From Verrucomicrobiales bacterium (GTDB taxonomy: Bacteria; Verrucomicrobiota; Verrucomicrobiia; Limisphaerales; UBA9464): a DNA stretch of 51,099 bases. Position numbers and translations under genes: made by a program. Under the pieces are notes generated by a model that saw only the letters and a list, made by a program, of their open reading frames with translations, was not told the origin of the DNA and searched no databases. Positions 10,001 through 17,617 of this stretch are shown piece after piece. The number at the start of each line of letters is the position of its first letter. Position 1 is the stretch's first letter. The stretch is taken from positions 1 through 51,099 of the forward strand of contig SXSK01000266.1 of NCBI GenBank assembly GCA_005793375.1. Direction: 5' to 3'.

Positions 10001-10799
10001 CGGGTTGAGCGATGCATTAATCCTCGCGGCGGCTGACCCATCGGAAACGCTTCGTTTGGAAGCTTCAAAACTCAATGCTGAATTGAATCCCAACGACGCG
10101 GCGGGTGCGTTGGTTGCAAAACTCACCTCCGGTTCCATAGCGGAGCAACAGTCCGCTTTTGAATCCCTGGGAGACCTCAAATCGGAAAGTGCCGACGCGA
10201 TCCTCGCGGACTGGTTGGATCGGCTGATGAAGCGCGAAGTGGCCAACGAGGTGATGTTGGATTTAGTCGAGGCAGCCTCTAAGCGCACCGCTACCGCTGT
10301 CCAGCAACGATTGACCGCCTACAATGAGTGGAAACTTCCTAACGACCATCTGACTCCATTCCGCGAGACCTTGACGGGCGGGGATGCAGAGCGCGGGAAA
10401 AAAGTCTTTTATGAACGCCAAGAAGTTGCCTGCACTCGGTGTCACAAAATTGACTCGGATGCCGGTGGCGATGTCGGTCCGAATCTCGCGGGAATCACAA
10501 CACGAGCCACCGCAGAGCATGTGTTGGAATCCATTGTTTTTCCCAATCAACAGATTGCCGATGGATTTGAAAGCGTGCTCCTGACGCTCAAGAACGGCAC
10601 AACCTACGCAGGGGTTCTCAAGTCCGAGACGGCGATAGACCTCGTGGTGAACTCGCCCGAAGACGGGTTGCTCACCCTCAAGAAATCCGAGATATCAACC
10701 CGGGAGCGCGGGTTGAGTGGCATGCCCGATGGGATGGGCCAGTTACTGAGCCGGCGCGACCTCCGGGATCTGCTGCAGTTCCTGGGAACTTTGCGTTGA
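7062..10799 (+). CDS. PVC-type heme-binding (CxxCH) protein with N-terminal membrane-bound-dehydrogenase-type propeller and HEAT repeats
   Basis: GLKVELWAAEPMLANPVAFSVDEQGRVFTSE; LKFGPDGRLYFSCGDRG; HEAT-like middle; C-terminal GGDAERGKKVFYERQEVACTRCHKID...GPNLAGI. Confidence 0.92.
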   Translation: MRLQSAAMSFFARDSRWFYSNPTIRRGVLNVLVLISAVILDPLTAADIDRVREADSVRSGYRPLVAADRVATPILAPASKEGEIRLKQFKVAPGLKVELWAAEPMLANPVAFSVDEQGRVFTSETYRYRSSVLDIRHYMFMLEDDLASRSLDDRLKQIRKWFGPDGERLLSQETEVIRMLTDTNGDGRADQSTVFADGFNSPLDGIASGVLARRGEVWVTDIPSLWRFRSGNGDSSRDASTGLKVSNRLASSPRAMRGFVAEELQRGFGVRFSFTGHDLHGLKFGPDGRLYFSCGDRGARLLTKEGKTIDLPDEGAVFRCEPDGSNLEVVHRGLRNPQELAFDEYGNLFTGDNDSDQGDRERWVLIQEGADSGWRVGHQHAPLGNAGMWNLERLWVPHFEGQAAYVMPPIANLGDGPSGIVYDYAGTYSGSQPRTGLASHGGPAHRFLMAYFKGTSAKSGIYSVALRANGAAFELVDHQEFVWNSLVPDVDIGPDGAVWFADWHEGWPKSNKGRIYRAFPSSLENDPIAKETQRLLAEGLSQRGAGELLALLTHPDMRVRQEAQFELAARGTSSYPGLRDVALTSPNLFARLHAMWGIGQLARVLPLNAFVEELAALKPLLSDSYPEVRAQAARLLGSSKLLSAAQGIASLTRNSSERVRFMALQALGDLLSDPRVGRVNRSDGGSAGKMQDTPLYVGFALLKSQPPTPQFIAAGQQLFNTPELIERAFQVSRSRPQDSKLFSLSAVVAARRMEHPSASLFLESLDPLVQLEAARAINDLPIVGALPALAAMGQPGLLDKLLHQFSALTTELHPPRVRISPGAIRDVRVDQPLPWTNAPIDQLAPMLLRIVNANFRLGTPETAVRLAALTVRKDLPEQIRSEAVFALASWSKPAQRDRVTGNFRPLAARDATPARDALRPQLAVLFGPGSSELQIAAADAVARLELREAAPELKALLGNRAASVFARAKALRSLAILKSDGLSDALILAAADPSETLRLEASKLNAELNPNDAAGALVAKLTSGSIAEQQSAFESLGDLKSESADAILADWLDRLMKREVANEVMLDLVEAASKRTATAVQQRLTAYNEWKLPNDHLTPFRETLTGGDAERGKKVFYERQEVACTRCHKIDSDAGGDVGPNLAGITTRATAEHVLESIVFPNQQIADGFESVLLTLKNGTTYAGVLKSETAIDLVVNSPEDGLLTLKKSEISTRERGLSGMPDGMGQLLSRRDLRDLLQFLGTLR

Positions 10800-10812
10800 T
10801 TCTAGAAACCCA

Positions 10813-13800
10813 CTACCAAGGCAACGGCAATGCCGACAGAACCGCGGCGCGCCATTCTTTCGTAGTGGGTTCGGGCGGCAGGCGGAGCCCGGATCGGTAG
10901 TCCACATAGCCTTTGCCTTCCGTGGAGAATCGAATCAACGGCGCCATAAGTTCCGAAGATTCGGTTTGACCGGCGAGCCGTTCTAATGCGACCCGGGCGG
11001 CCTCAACGGATGGGATCTCCAGCAGTTGCAACCGAACCAGGCGCAGACGACCATTAGAGAGTCGCTGCAAATGGAAGCCCAACTGAGGCTGCAAAAGTTG
11101 GCGGGCACCCGGCCCGCGGACGATCAGTCCCTGGATGCGTTGGGCGAGACTGCCCTCCAGGATGGTATAAAGAAATGCGTCGGCATTCGCGGCGAGCTGA
11201 GGCCAGATGGGTTGGACGGAGTATCCCCAGCAGTCCTCCAAGATTTTTCGATACACCTCGGCGCACTGGATGGGGCCGTAGGCTTCATCCGAGGGAATTC
11301 CCTGGAACACCAAGGCAAAGGAGGAGGCGTTGGCGGGACCCTCGATCATGACGTCGAGCAATGCGAGTTCTCGCAGCGAGGAGGCTAGCGGCGAATCCGG
11401 TAATCCAGACGCCTCATCGGGCTCCTGAATATCACGAAGTTCAAATCGAAGCGCTTCGGTGGCCCGCAACGCGTCAGACCTTGGCCGACTAGTGTTTAGT
11501 ATTCGTAATGGCTTTTTGGAGGAACGAGTCAAAGCGGCTTCTGCCAGACCCAGCCAAGCATCCACCTTCTTCATTTGTTCCCGGCAGAAGATGGCGTGGA
11601 CTTGTTCCGCGGAAAGCTGACCCAAATCGATCCGGCCCGCGGGTGCTGTGGCGTCGATTCGATTCTCCAGTACGTCCAATCGATCGCGGATAGCGTCGAG
11701 AAGCTGGGCCGCCGTTTTGCCACCTGCAGATTTGCGTTGAGCCCACAACGGGATGTGATCACTCCAAAAAGCTGTCCTGGTCGCGGGCAGAATAGGTTGC
11801 AGCTTCAAACCGAAAGCGTCTCCGTCAAAATGAAACTCTAATCGTGTGGGAGCGCCGGGCGGAATCGCCACAAGTCGTTCGGCGAGTGGTTGAGCCAATT
11901 CACGTTCCACCACCCGCTTGAGCGCCCGGGCGCCGAGTTGAGGGTGGTGCCCCAACTCCACCAAACGCGCGATCGCCGCCGGTGTGACCTCGAGCAGACA
12001 TTCCCGTTGCCGGAGTCCTTGCCGACTGAACACGCCTGAAATTAGGGTGTTTGCTATCTGTTCCAGGTGCGACCGTTCGAGGGATTGAAACGCAATGACG
12101 CGATCCAAGCGGTTGAAGAATTCGGGTCGGAAGAATTTTTCGGCGGCACCTCGATACGTGTCCTCAATACGGACAACATCAGTGTGAAATCCGGGAGTGT
12201 TGCGAGCCTCACGCACACCGAGGTTGGACGTGAGCAGGATGACCGCGTTGGTGAAATCGGCGACGCGGCCGAGGGAATCTGTAAGACGGCCTTCATCGAG
12301 GACACCCAATAATAGATCGAAAACTTCTGGGGCAGCCTTCTCAATTTCGTCGAAAAGCACCACCGAGAACGGCTGTCGTCTCAGGGCACTGGTGAGAAGC
12401 CCGTCCGGCTCGCGTGGTATTCCAACGAGTCGAGTGACGGCACTGGCATGCACATACTCATTCATGTCGAAGCGAAGCAATCGTTGGGTGGAACCAAAAA
12501 GGAATGTGGAGAGTGCTTTGGCTGATTGCGTTTTGCCAACCCCCGTCGGACCGAGCAATAAAAAGGTCGCCAAGGGACGCGCCGGATCGTTTAAGCGCGC
12601 TTTCAATACACTGACGGTATCGGCGAACGCCTCGAGGACGTTGGGCTGTCCTGCGATTTCGCGACCTAGTGCTTCGACCACCTCACGACGAGTCAAGCCC
12701 GTACGCGCATCGAGCAATGCCAGTCGAAGTCCACTCTGCTGTCTAAATTCATCCAAGGTTTCGTTTCGTCCCACCCGGCCACCAGCGGCTCGGGTTGCCA
12801 GACGTCTCAAGAACCCTGCCGCCTTCCCTGGAAAGGCGGCGTCCCGCACAAATCGGCGATGCAAATCCACCGTTATCGGTACGACCTCAGGCGACATTTC
12901 ACAACGATGCTGCGATTCCAGGTCACGGGAGAAGGCGATCAGCACTTTCCAGGTATCTCGCAGGGAGGATTCATGCACCGGCAAGACCTGGAACAGATCG
13001 GCGAAGGCTCGATCCCGTTCGCGGAATACCCGCAAGGCTTCGTGTGTCATTTCGCCAAGGAACCGGACCGATCGTTTTTCGAGAAATGGCTTAAGAACGG
13101 CAGCGACGTTGAGATCACTGGCAGCGCTGATACCGGCGCTGAACAAGCCCAGGAGGTCGTCGACATAGAGGATCGCGTCACGCGTGGCGATATGGTCGAG
13201 GATGGCGAGAACACGATTTTCCCATTGGCCAAGGACACTCATACCGCTGATGAGGCGCATCGGACTGACCTGCCATATCACACGAGGTGCCGAGTCGAAT
13301 TCTTCTGGAGAAACCACCGAACCATTGGGCGCGGGTCTCAGTGACGAATTGCTGGGGGTACTTTCTCGACGATGTCGTCGTGCGGTTTCCAGGCGCCGAA
13401 TTGCCTCATGGATCAGTGCGGTTTTCCCAACCTTGCGTGGGCCCACGAGGAGGATGCTCCGGCGATCGTGTGCCGAGAACAGTCGCAACAATTCGGCTAC
13501 CTCGGTATCGCGGCCAACGGCGCGATCGAGATCCTCTGGATAGAGATCGTTCAGACGGTGCCCGATACGGCTCAGTTCCGTGGCGCCATCCATCGGTCCC
13601 TCCTCCTCATCGCCGAAAAGAACGGCAAACTTAGATTTCTTAGCTACCTGAATTTTCGAGGAAGGCTCGATGGAAACCTCCATCGATGCCAGGCGAACTT
13701 TGCCCTGCAAGATGAGTGTGTTTAGGTCTATGAGGATACCCGCCTTTTCCTGAGCTCTTAGGTGACTCGTGATCACCTGAGTCGCACGCTCCTCAAGCGA

Positions 13801-14181
13801 TTGGCCTTGGCCGACTTCAAAAACTTCAAGGGGAAGGGATGGTGTGACGTACAACATTCGGCCCAAAGCGGCCCATCCCATCAGCACGAAACGTCTCAAG
13901 GCGGTGGTGGACTTCAATTCAATGCGTAGCTCCAACGTGGTCTCGTGCAAACTGGGGGCATTGGTCCAGGCAGCCAAATCGTCGTGGCGTGGTGCCTTAC
14001 CGATTTCGGAAAGATGCTTCTGCACGGCAGCATTGAGACGATTTAGGACGCGAGCCAATTTGGGACCGCGCTCGCGGATGGTTGGGTGGAATACCGGTCG
14101 CACATCGAATACCACCTCCGAACCACGGCCCGTGAGTTCCTCGATCAGAATGGGAATCGTGAGGGTCATGTCACCGTTCAC
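10813..14181 (-). CDS. Clp/Hsp100-like AAA+ ATPase (copy A) with C-terminal PCRF-like (release-factor) region
   Basis: D1 LLVGPRKVGKTALI and DAILYVDDLLGLF; D2 LLLGPTGVGKTQSAKALSTFLFG, SVVLFDEIEKAAPEVFDLLLGVLDEGRLTD, LLTSNLG, LGARALKRVVERELAQPLAE; C-terminal LLDVMIEGPANASSFALVFQG...IQGLIVRGPGARQLLQPQLGFHLQRLSNGRLRLVRLQLLEIP. GTG start at 14181 or ATG at 14169. Confidence 0.9.
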   Translation of the reverse strand: MNGDMTLTIPILIEELTGRGSEVVFDVRPVFHPTIRERGPKLARVLNRLNAAVQKHLSEIGKAPRHDDLAAWTNAPSLHETTLELRIELKSTTALRRFVLMGWAALGRMLYVTPSLPLEVFEVGQGQSLEERATQVITSHLRAQEKAGILIDLNTLILQGKVRLASMEVSIEPSSKIQVAKKSKFAVLFGDEEEGPMDGATELSRIGHRLNDLYPEDLDRAVGRDTEVAELLRLFSAHDRRSILLVGPRKVGKTALIHEAIRRLETARRHRRESTPSNSSLRPAPNGSVVSPEEFDSAPRVIWQVSPMRLISGMSVLGQWENRVLAILDHIATRDAILYVDDLLGLFSAGISAASDLNVAAVLKPFLEKRSVRFLGEMTHEALRVFRERDRAFADLFQVLPVHESSLRDTWKVLIAFSRDLESQHRCEMSPEVVPITVDLHRRFVRDAAFPGKAAGFLRRLATRAAGGRVGRNETLDEFRQQSGLRLALLDARTGLTRREVVEALGREIAGQPNVLEAFADTVSVLKARLNDPARPLATFLLLGPTGVGKTQSAKALSTFLFGSTQRLLRFDMNEYVHASAVTRLVGIPREPDGLLTSALRRQPFSVVLFDEIEKAAPEVFDLLLGVLDEGRLTDSLGRVADFTNAVILLTSNLGVREARNTPGFHTDVVRIEDTYRGAAEKFFRPEFFNRLDRVIAFQSLERSHLEQIANTLISGVFSRQGLRQRECLLEVTPAAIARLVELGHHPQLGARALKRVVERELAQPLAERLVAIPPGAPTRLEFHFDGDAFGLKLQPILPATRTAFWSDHIPLWAQRKSAGGKTAAQLLDAIRDRLDVLENRIDATAPAGRIDLGQLSAEQVHAIFCREQMKKVDAWLGLAEAALTRSSKKPLRILNTSRPRSDALRATEALRFELRDIQEPDEASGLPDSPLASSLRELALLDVMIEGPANASSFALVFQGIPSDEAYGPIQCAEVYRKILEDCWGYSVQPIWPQLAANADAFLYTILEGSLAQRIQGLIVRGPGARQLLQPQLGFHLQRLSNGRLRLVRLQLLEIPSVEAARVALERLAGQTESSELMAPLIRFSTEGKGYVDYRSGLRLPPEPTTKEWRAAVLSALPLPW

Positions 14182-17100
14182 CCCCGATGGCGCGGATACG
14201 CCGCGCCAATCGTTCTTCGATCAAGATTCGAAGAATTTCGTCGATAAATTCCCCATTCCAGGGGCGCTTGCCCAGAGTGGCGTCCTCGACAAATTCTTGC
14301 CGAAGATCGAAGGCGCGACACCGGTTGGCGTGAAACGTGGCGATGCCTCGAGTTTTTTGAACAATTGCCGGAGGATGGTACTCCTCGAAGCCAGTTGGTT
14401 GGACCTGGACAAGCACATGCACCTCTGGGTCACTCCCCAGGATGGAGTTCAGTCCATGTTCTTCTTGAATCAGCGCCCACAGCAACGGGCCGCGGGCTTG
14501 GAAAACCACTCCCGAGATTTCCTGCCAAGGCAACGGCTTGAGTTTTTGCCCGGAAGACACTGTGGGGGGCTTTGGCATGGATTGGCCCTCTTCGACAGTC
14601 GTGAGGGTTTTCGATAGTTCGCGCAACAGCACCGGGGGAGTGTTCGTCGAAAAGCGGTCGTTTGGGTCGTCCATTGCATGACGGGATAGGGTCATGGTCT
14701 TCGATCGTGAATGGGTCGTGGAGGAAGGGGTGAAGTAGGCAGCGGCAATCAACTCCCCGTGAGTGTTCAGTAACCGGCCATAAGCGGTCGCGAACGCGTG
14801 CATAGAATGTCGGGGCTCGGCAACGATGGCGAGGACGACATCATCCGGCCGGTCGAACATGAGGCGGAGGATCCATCGTTGAAGTCGGCAGTGTTCGGTG
14901 GAGAGGGTGTTGAGATGAGACGAGAGCGATGAGCCTGAGAACGGGGTTTCCTGGGCGTAGGAAGCTAGCAAATAATCGCTCTCCAATTCTTGCGCGGCTT
15001 GTATATGGGTATCCACGGCGGCGATGCATTGGTGCAACTCGGGCAGACGAGCGACACGTTCCTTATCGGCTGGAGCAGATCCACGTTTTCGAACCAACGA
15101 CTTTTTAAGCGCTTCGAGCAGACTCATTTGGTTCTCGATGGCCCGAACCTCGGGTGAGTGTCGCAATCGGGCGGCTTGACGGCGATAACGGGTTAGGTCG
15201 GCGACGCCATCGTATGCCGTTGGGGATCGCTTAGAGGCAGGCGCCTTTCCGCACAGTGCGACCGATAGTTTGCCTGCCTGAATCGAAACCGTAGCCGCCA
15301 CTGGCGCTGTTTCTTCATACCCATTGAGCGCTGCGGCCAGTGGCGCAACAAACTCTTGCTCCATTCGACGCTTGAGCGGACGCGCCCCATAACGGACATC
15401 GTAACCGCGGATAGCCAAGTGTTCGACAACCTCTGGACTGATATCCAACGTCACTGATCGCTGAGCTAGGCCATCGCGTTTGAGAACGAGATCCATCTGT
15501 CTCCGGGCAATGGCCATGACAACCTCCTGGGGCAACGGGGCAAACGGCAAGATCGAATCGAGTCGATTGTAGATTTCAGGCCGTAGGAACTGGCGCACCG
15601 CATCCGCAAACGGTTCTCCTGTCGCCGAATTCGAAGCCGCGCCAAAGCCGCTGGGACCACGTCGCACCGATTCCGCACCGAGGTTCGACGTCATAACAAT
15701 CACCGCATTGCAAAAGTCGGCGACACGTCCTGAGGCATCCGTCAGGCGTCCCTCACCGAGGATCTGGAGTAAGAGATCAAAGAACGAAGCATCGGCTTTT
15801 TCGAATTCATCCAGGAGTAGAACAGAGAACGGTTGTTCGCGAATCCGTGCGGTGAGGAGTCCTTCTGGAGAACCCGCCCCCAAGCCGCCGATAAGTCGCT
15901 GGACCGACATCACATCGCTGAATTCGGACAGATCAAATCGGGCAAGCCGGTTGGCATCTCCGAACAAAAAATTGGCCAAGGAACGTGCCAATTCTGTTTT
16001 GCCAGTGCCAGTGGGACCGATGAGCAACAGGGAGGCCAGCGGACGGCGCGGCCGCGCCATACGGGTTTTGATGAGCACTAGGATATCCAACACGCGGTTC
16101 ACGGCTGCGGTTTGTCCAATCACGCGTTGCGCGAACCACTCCCGCGCGACTTCCAGATCCAGCACCGTTTCATCGTCCAGCAGGACAGTCGGCAAGCCGG
16201 TTTCCCGTGAGAATCCACGGATGACCTCGGCAACGGTCAGGTTTTTTTGAGGATGAGCGTCGGCGAGGAGTTGTTTCAGAAATCGGACGGGGCGTCCTGG
16301 GTTGGCCGAGTAAGTCGCGTAGCGGGCGTGCAGGCGGTACAACCAATCCAGGGCTTCCACGGGTTTGGAACATTCCGGTCCGGGGGCATCCATCCAGAGC
16401 TTACCCAAAATTTGACGCAGTGACTCAGGAGTAGGCTCCTGGATTTCTTGAACCACAAACGCGTTGATGAGATGTGGGTCCCGCTGTCGCAGCGCGCCAA
16501 GTTGGGAAGGAGTGCATTCGGCGATGATCACAACCTCTCCTCGAGCCAACCAGGGGCGAATGAAGCCGGCGACACTTTGCCCGCCGCGCCCCAAGCGACC
16601 GACTTCCTGGAGTTCGAAGAGCGACCCGATATGAAGGATCGCACGAGCTCGAGACAGTTCCTGGCACAGTTGCTGGCAACGTTCCTGCCACATGCCAAAA
16701 CCGACCTGACCCCGCATGAGACGTGAGCCCGCGGTAGTCCAGAACGTCGTGTGAGCGAATCCATGGGCAGCCCGGTTTCGCGCGAGTTCCTGAACCATTG
16801 CCGTTTTCCCGCAACCCGGTGGTCCGACGAGCAGCACGCTTCGAGGGCGCGAGCTGGAGAGTAGGGCTACCAGGTCACCCAGCGCGGTTTCCATTTCATA
16901 GGCAATCGGTACTTGGGCAGCTCGCCACCGGGCTGCGGTGGCCCTTCGGAACGGAGGCATTTCATCCGCCAGACTCGAGAGCACCGATGTGGGCTTCTTG
17001 GATTGTTCCGAAGTCAGTTCGATTTCTCGCGGTTCCGGCAGATGCGCCGATACCGAGACTTGCCCCAGTCGAATCGCATCCACGCGTTGGACGGTTTGGA

Positions 17101-17557
17101 GGAGCGAGAGTGTGAGGCGTTTGTGTCGGCTAATAAGCACCAGACGGATGTGGGCGCGGACGCGATCCATCAGGAGCTCAGGACGGTGTGCCATCACTTG
17201 GATCCCCAACTCGGGGACAAAGGCATGAAACAGATCCTCCCGTTCAGCCCAGCGAACCACGGCGAAAGTCAACACAGCCGTTTTCTCCCAGTCGGGTGAG
17301 CGTTTGGGTGGTTCGAATTCCACAATCACCGAGTCGATTTCTGCCTGAATAGCCAGGCGACGCCGATACATCGACGCGGCGGGGCATAATTCCGGGTCTG
17401 ACAACAAAACTTTGGCCTTCTGGCAGAACAACCGCTCAGCCGATTCTGCGGAATCACCCACCGCAGAAATCTCTGAAAATCCCAGTCCATCCACCAATTC
17501 CGTGCCGTCCTCATAACTGCGGCGGACAGTGATAATCGTAATTACGGGATCTGGCAT
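14171..17557 (-). CDS. Clp/Hsp100-like AAA+ ATPase (copy B), tandem paralogue, divergent release-factor-like C-terminal region
   Basis: D1 LLVGPPGCGKTAMV; D2 LLLIGPTGTGKTELARSLANFLFG, SVLLLDEFEKADASFFDLLLQILGEGRLTD, MTSNLG, YDVRYGARPLKRRMEQEFVAPLA. Overlaps the GTG start of copy A by 11 nt. Confidence 0.9.
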   Translation of the reverse strand: MPDPVITIITVRRSYEDGTELVDGLGFSEISAVGDSAESAERLFCQKAKVLLSDPELCPAASMYRRRLAIQAEIDSVIVEFEPPKRSPDWEKTAVLTFAVVRWAEREDLFHAFVPELGIQVMAHRPELLMDRVRAHIRLVLISRHKRLTLSLLQTVQRVDAIRLGQVSVSAHLPEPREIELTSEQSKKPTSVLSSLADEMPPFRRATAARWRAAQVPIAYEMETALGDLVALLSSSRPRSVLLVGPPGCGKTAMVQELARNRAAHGFAHTTFWTTAGSRLMRGQVGFGMWQERCQQLCQELSRARAILHIGSLFELQEVGRLGRGGQSVAGFIRPWLARGEVVIIAECTPSQLGALRQRDPHLINAFVVQEIQEPTPESLRQILGKLWMDAPGPECSKPVEALDWLYRLHARYATYSANPGRPVRFLKQLLADAHPQKNLTVAEVIRGFSRETGLPTVLLDDETVLDLEVAREWFAQRVIGQTAAVNRVLDILVLIKTRMARPRRPLASLLLIGPTGTGKTELARSLANFLFGDANRLARFDLSEFSDVMSVQRLIGGLGAGSPEGLLTARIREQPFSVLLLDEFEKADASFFDLLLQILGEGRLTDASGRVADFCNAVIVMTSNLGAESVRRGPSGFGAASNSATGEPFADAVRQFLRPEIYNRLDSILPFAPLPQEVVMAIARRQMDLVLKRDGLAQRSVTLDISPEVVEHLAIRGYDVRYGARPLKRRMEQEFVAPLAAALNGYEETAPVAATVSIQAGKLSVALCGKAPASKRSPTAYDGVADLTRYRRQAARLRHSPEVRAIENQMSLLEALKKSLVRKRGSAPADKERVARLPELHQCIAAVDTHIQAAQELESDYLLASYAQETPFSGSSLSSHLNTLSTEHCRLQRWILRLMFDRPDDVVLAIVAEPRHSMHAFATAYGRLLNTHGELIAAAYFTPSSTTHSRSKTMTLSRHAMDDPNDRFSTNTPPVLLRELSKTLTTVEEGQSMPKPPTVSSGQKLKPLPWQEISGVVFQARGPLLWALIQEEHGLNSILGSDPEVHVLVQVQPTGFEEYHPPAIVQKTRGIATFHANRCRAFDLRQEFVEDATLGKRPWNGEFIDEILRILIEERLARRIRAIGGER

Positions 17558-17617
17558 GGCGCGGACAGGAAGACTGTCGAGGATTATAGACCAAATCCAG
17601 ACGGGAATCGGCGGGGG

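Noticed and set aside
12197-13168. 323-aa plus-strand ORF (and others at 11026, 13372, 13844) opposite the Clp genes
   Set aside because: Antisense shadow ORFs; Ser/Arg-rich composition typical of reading the opposite strand of GC-rich coding DNA.
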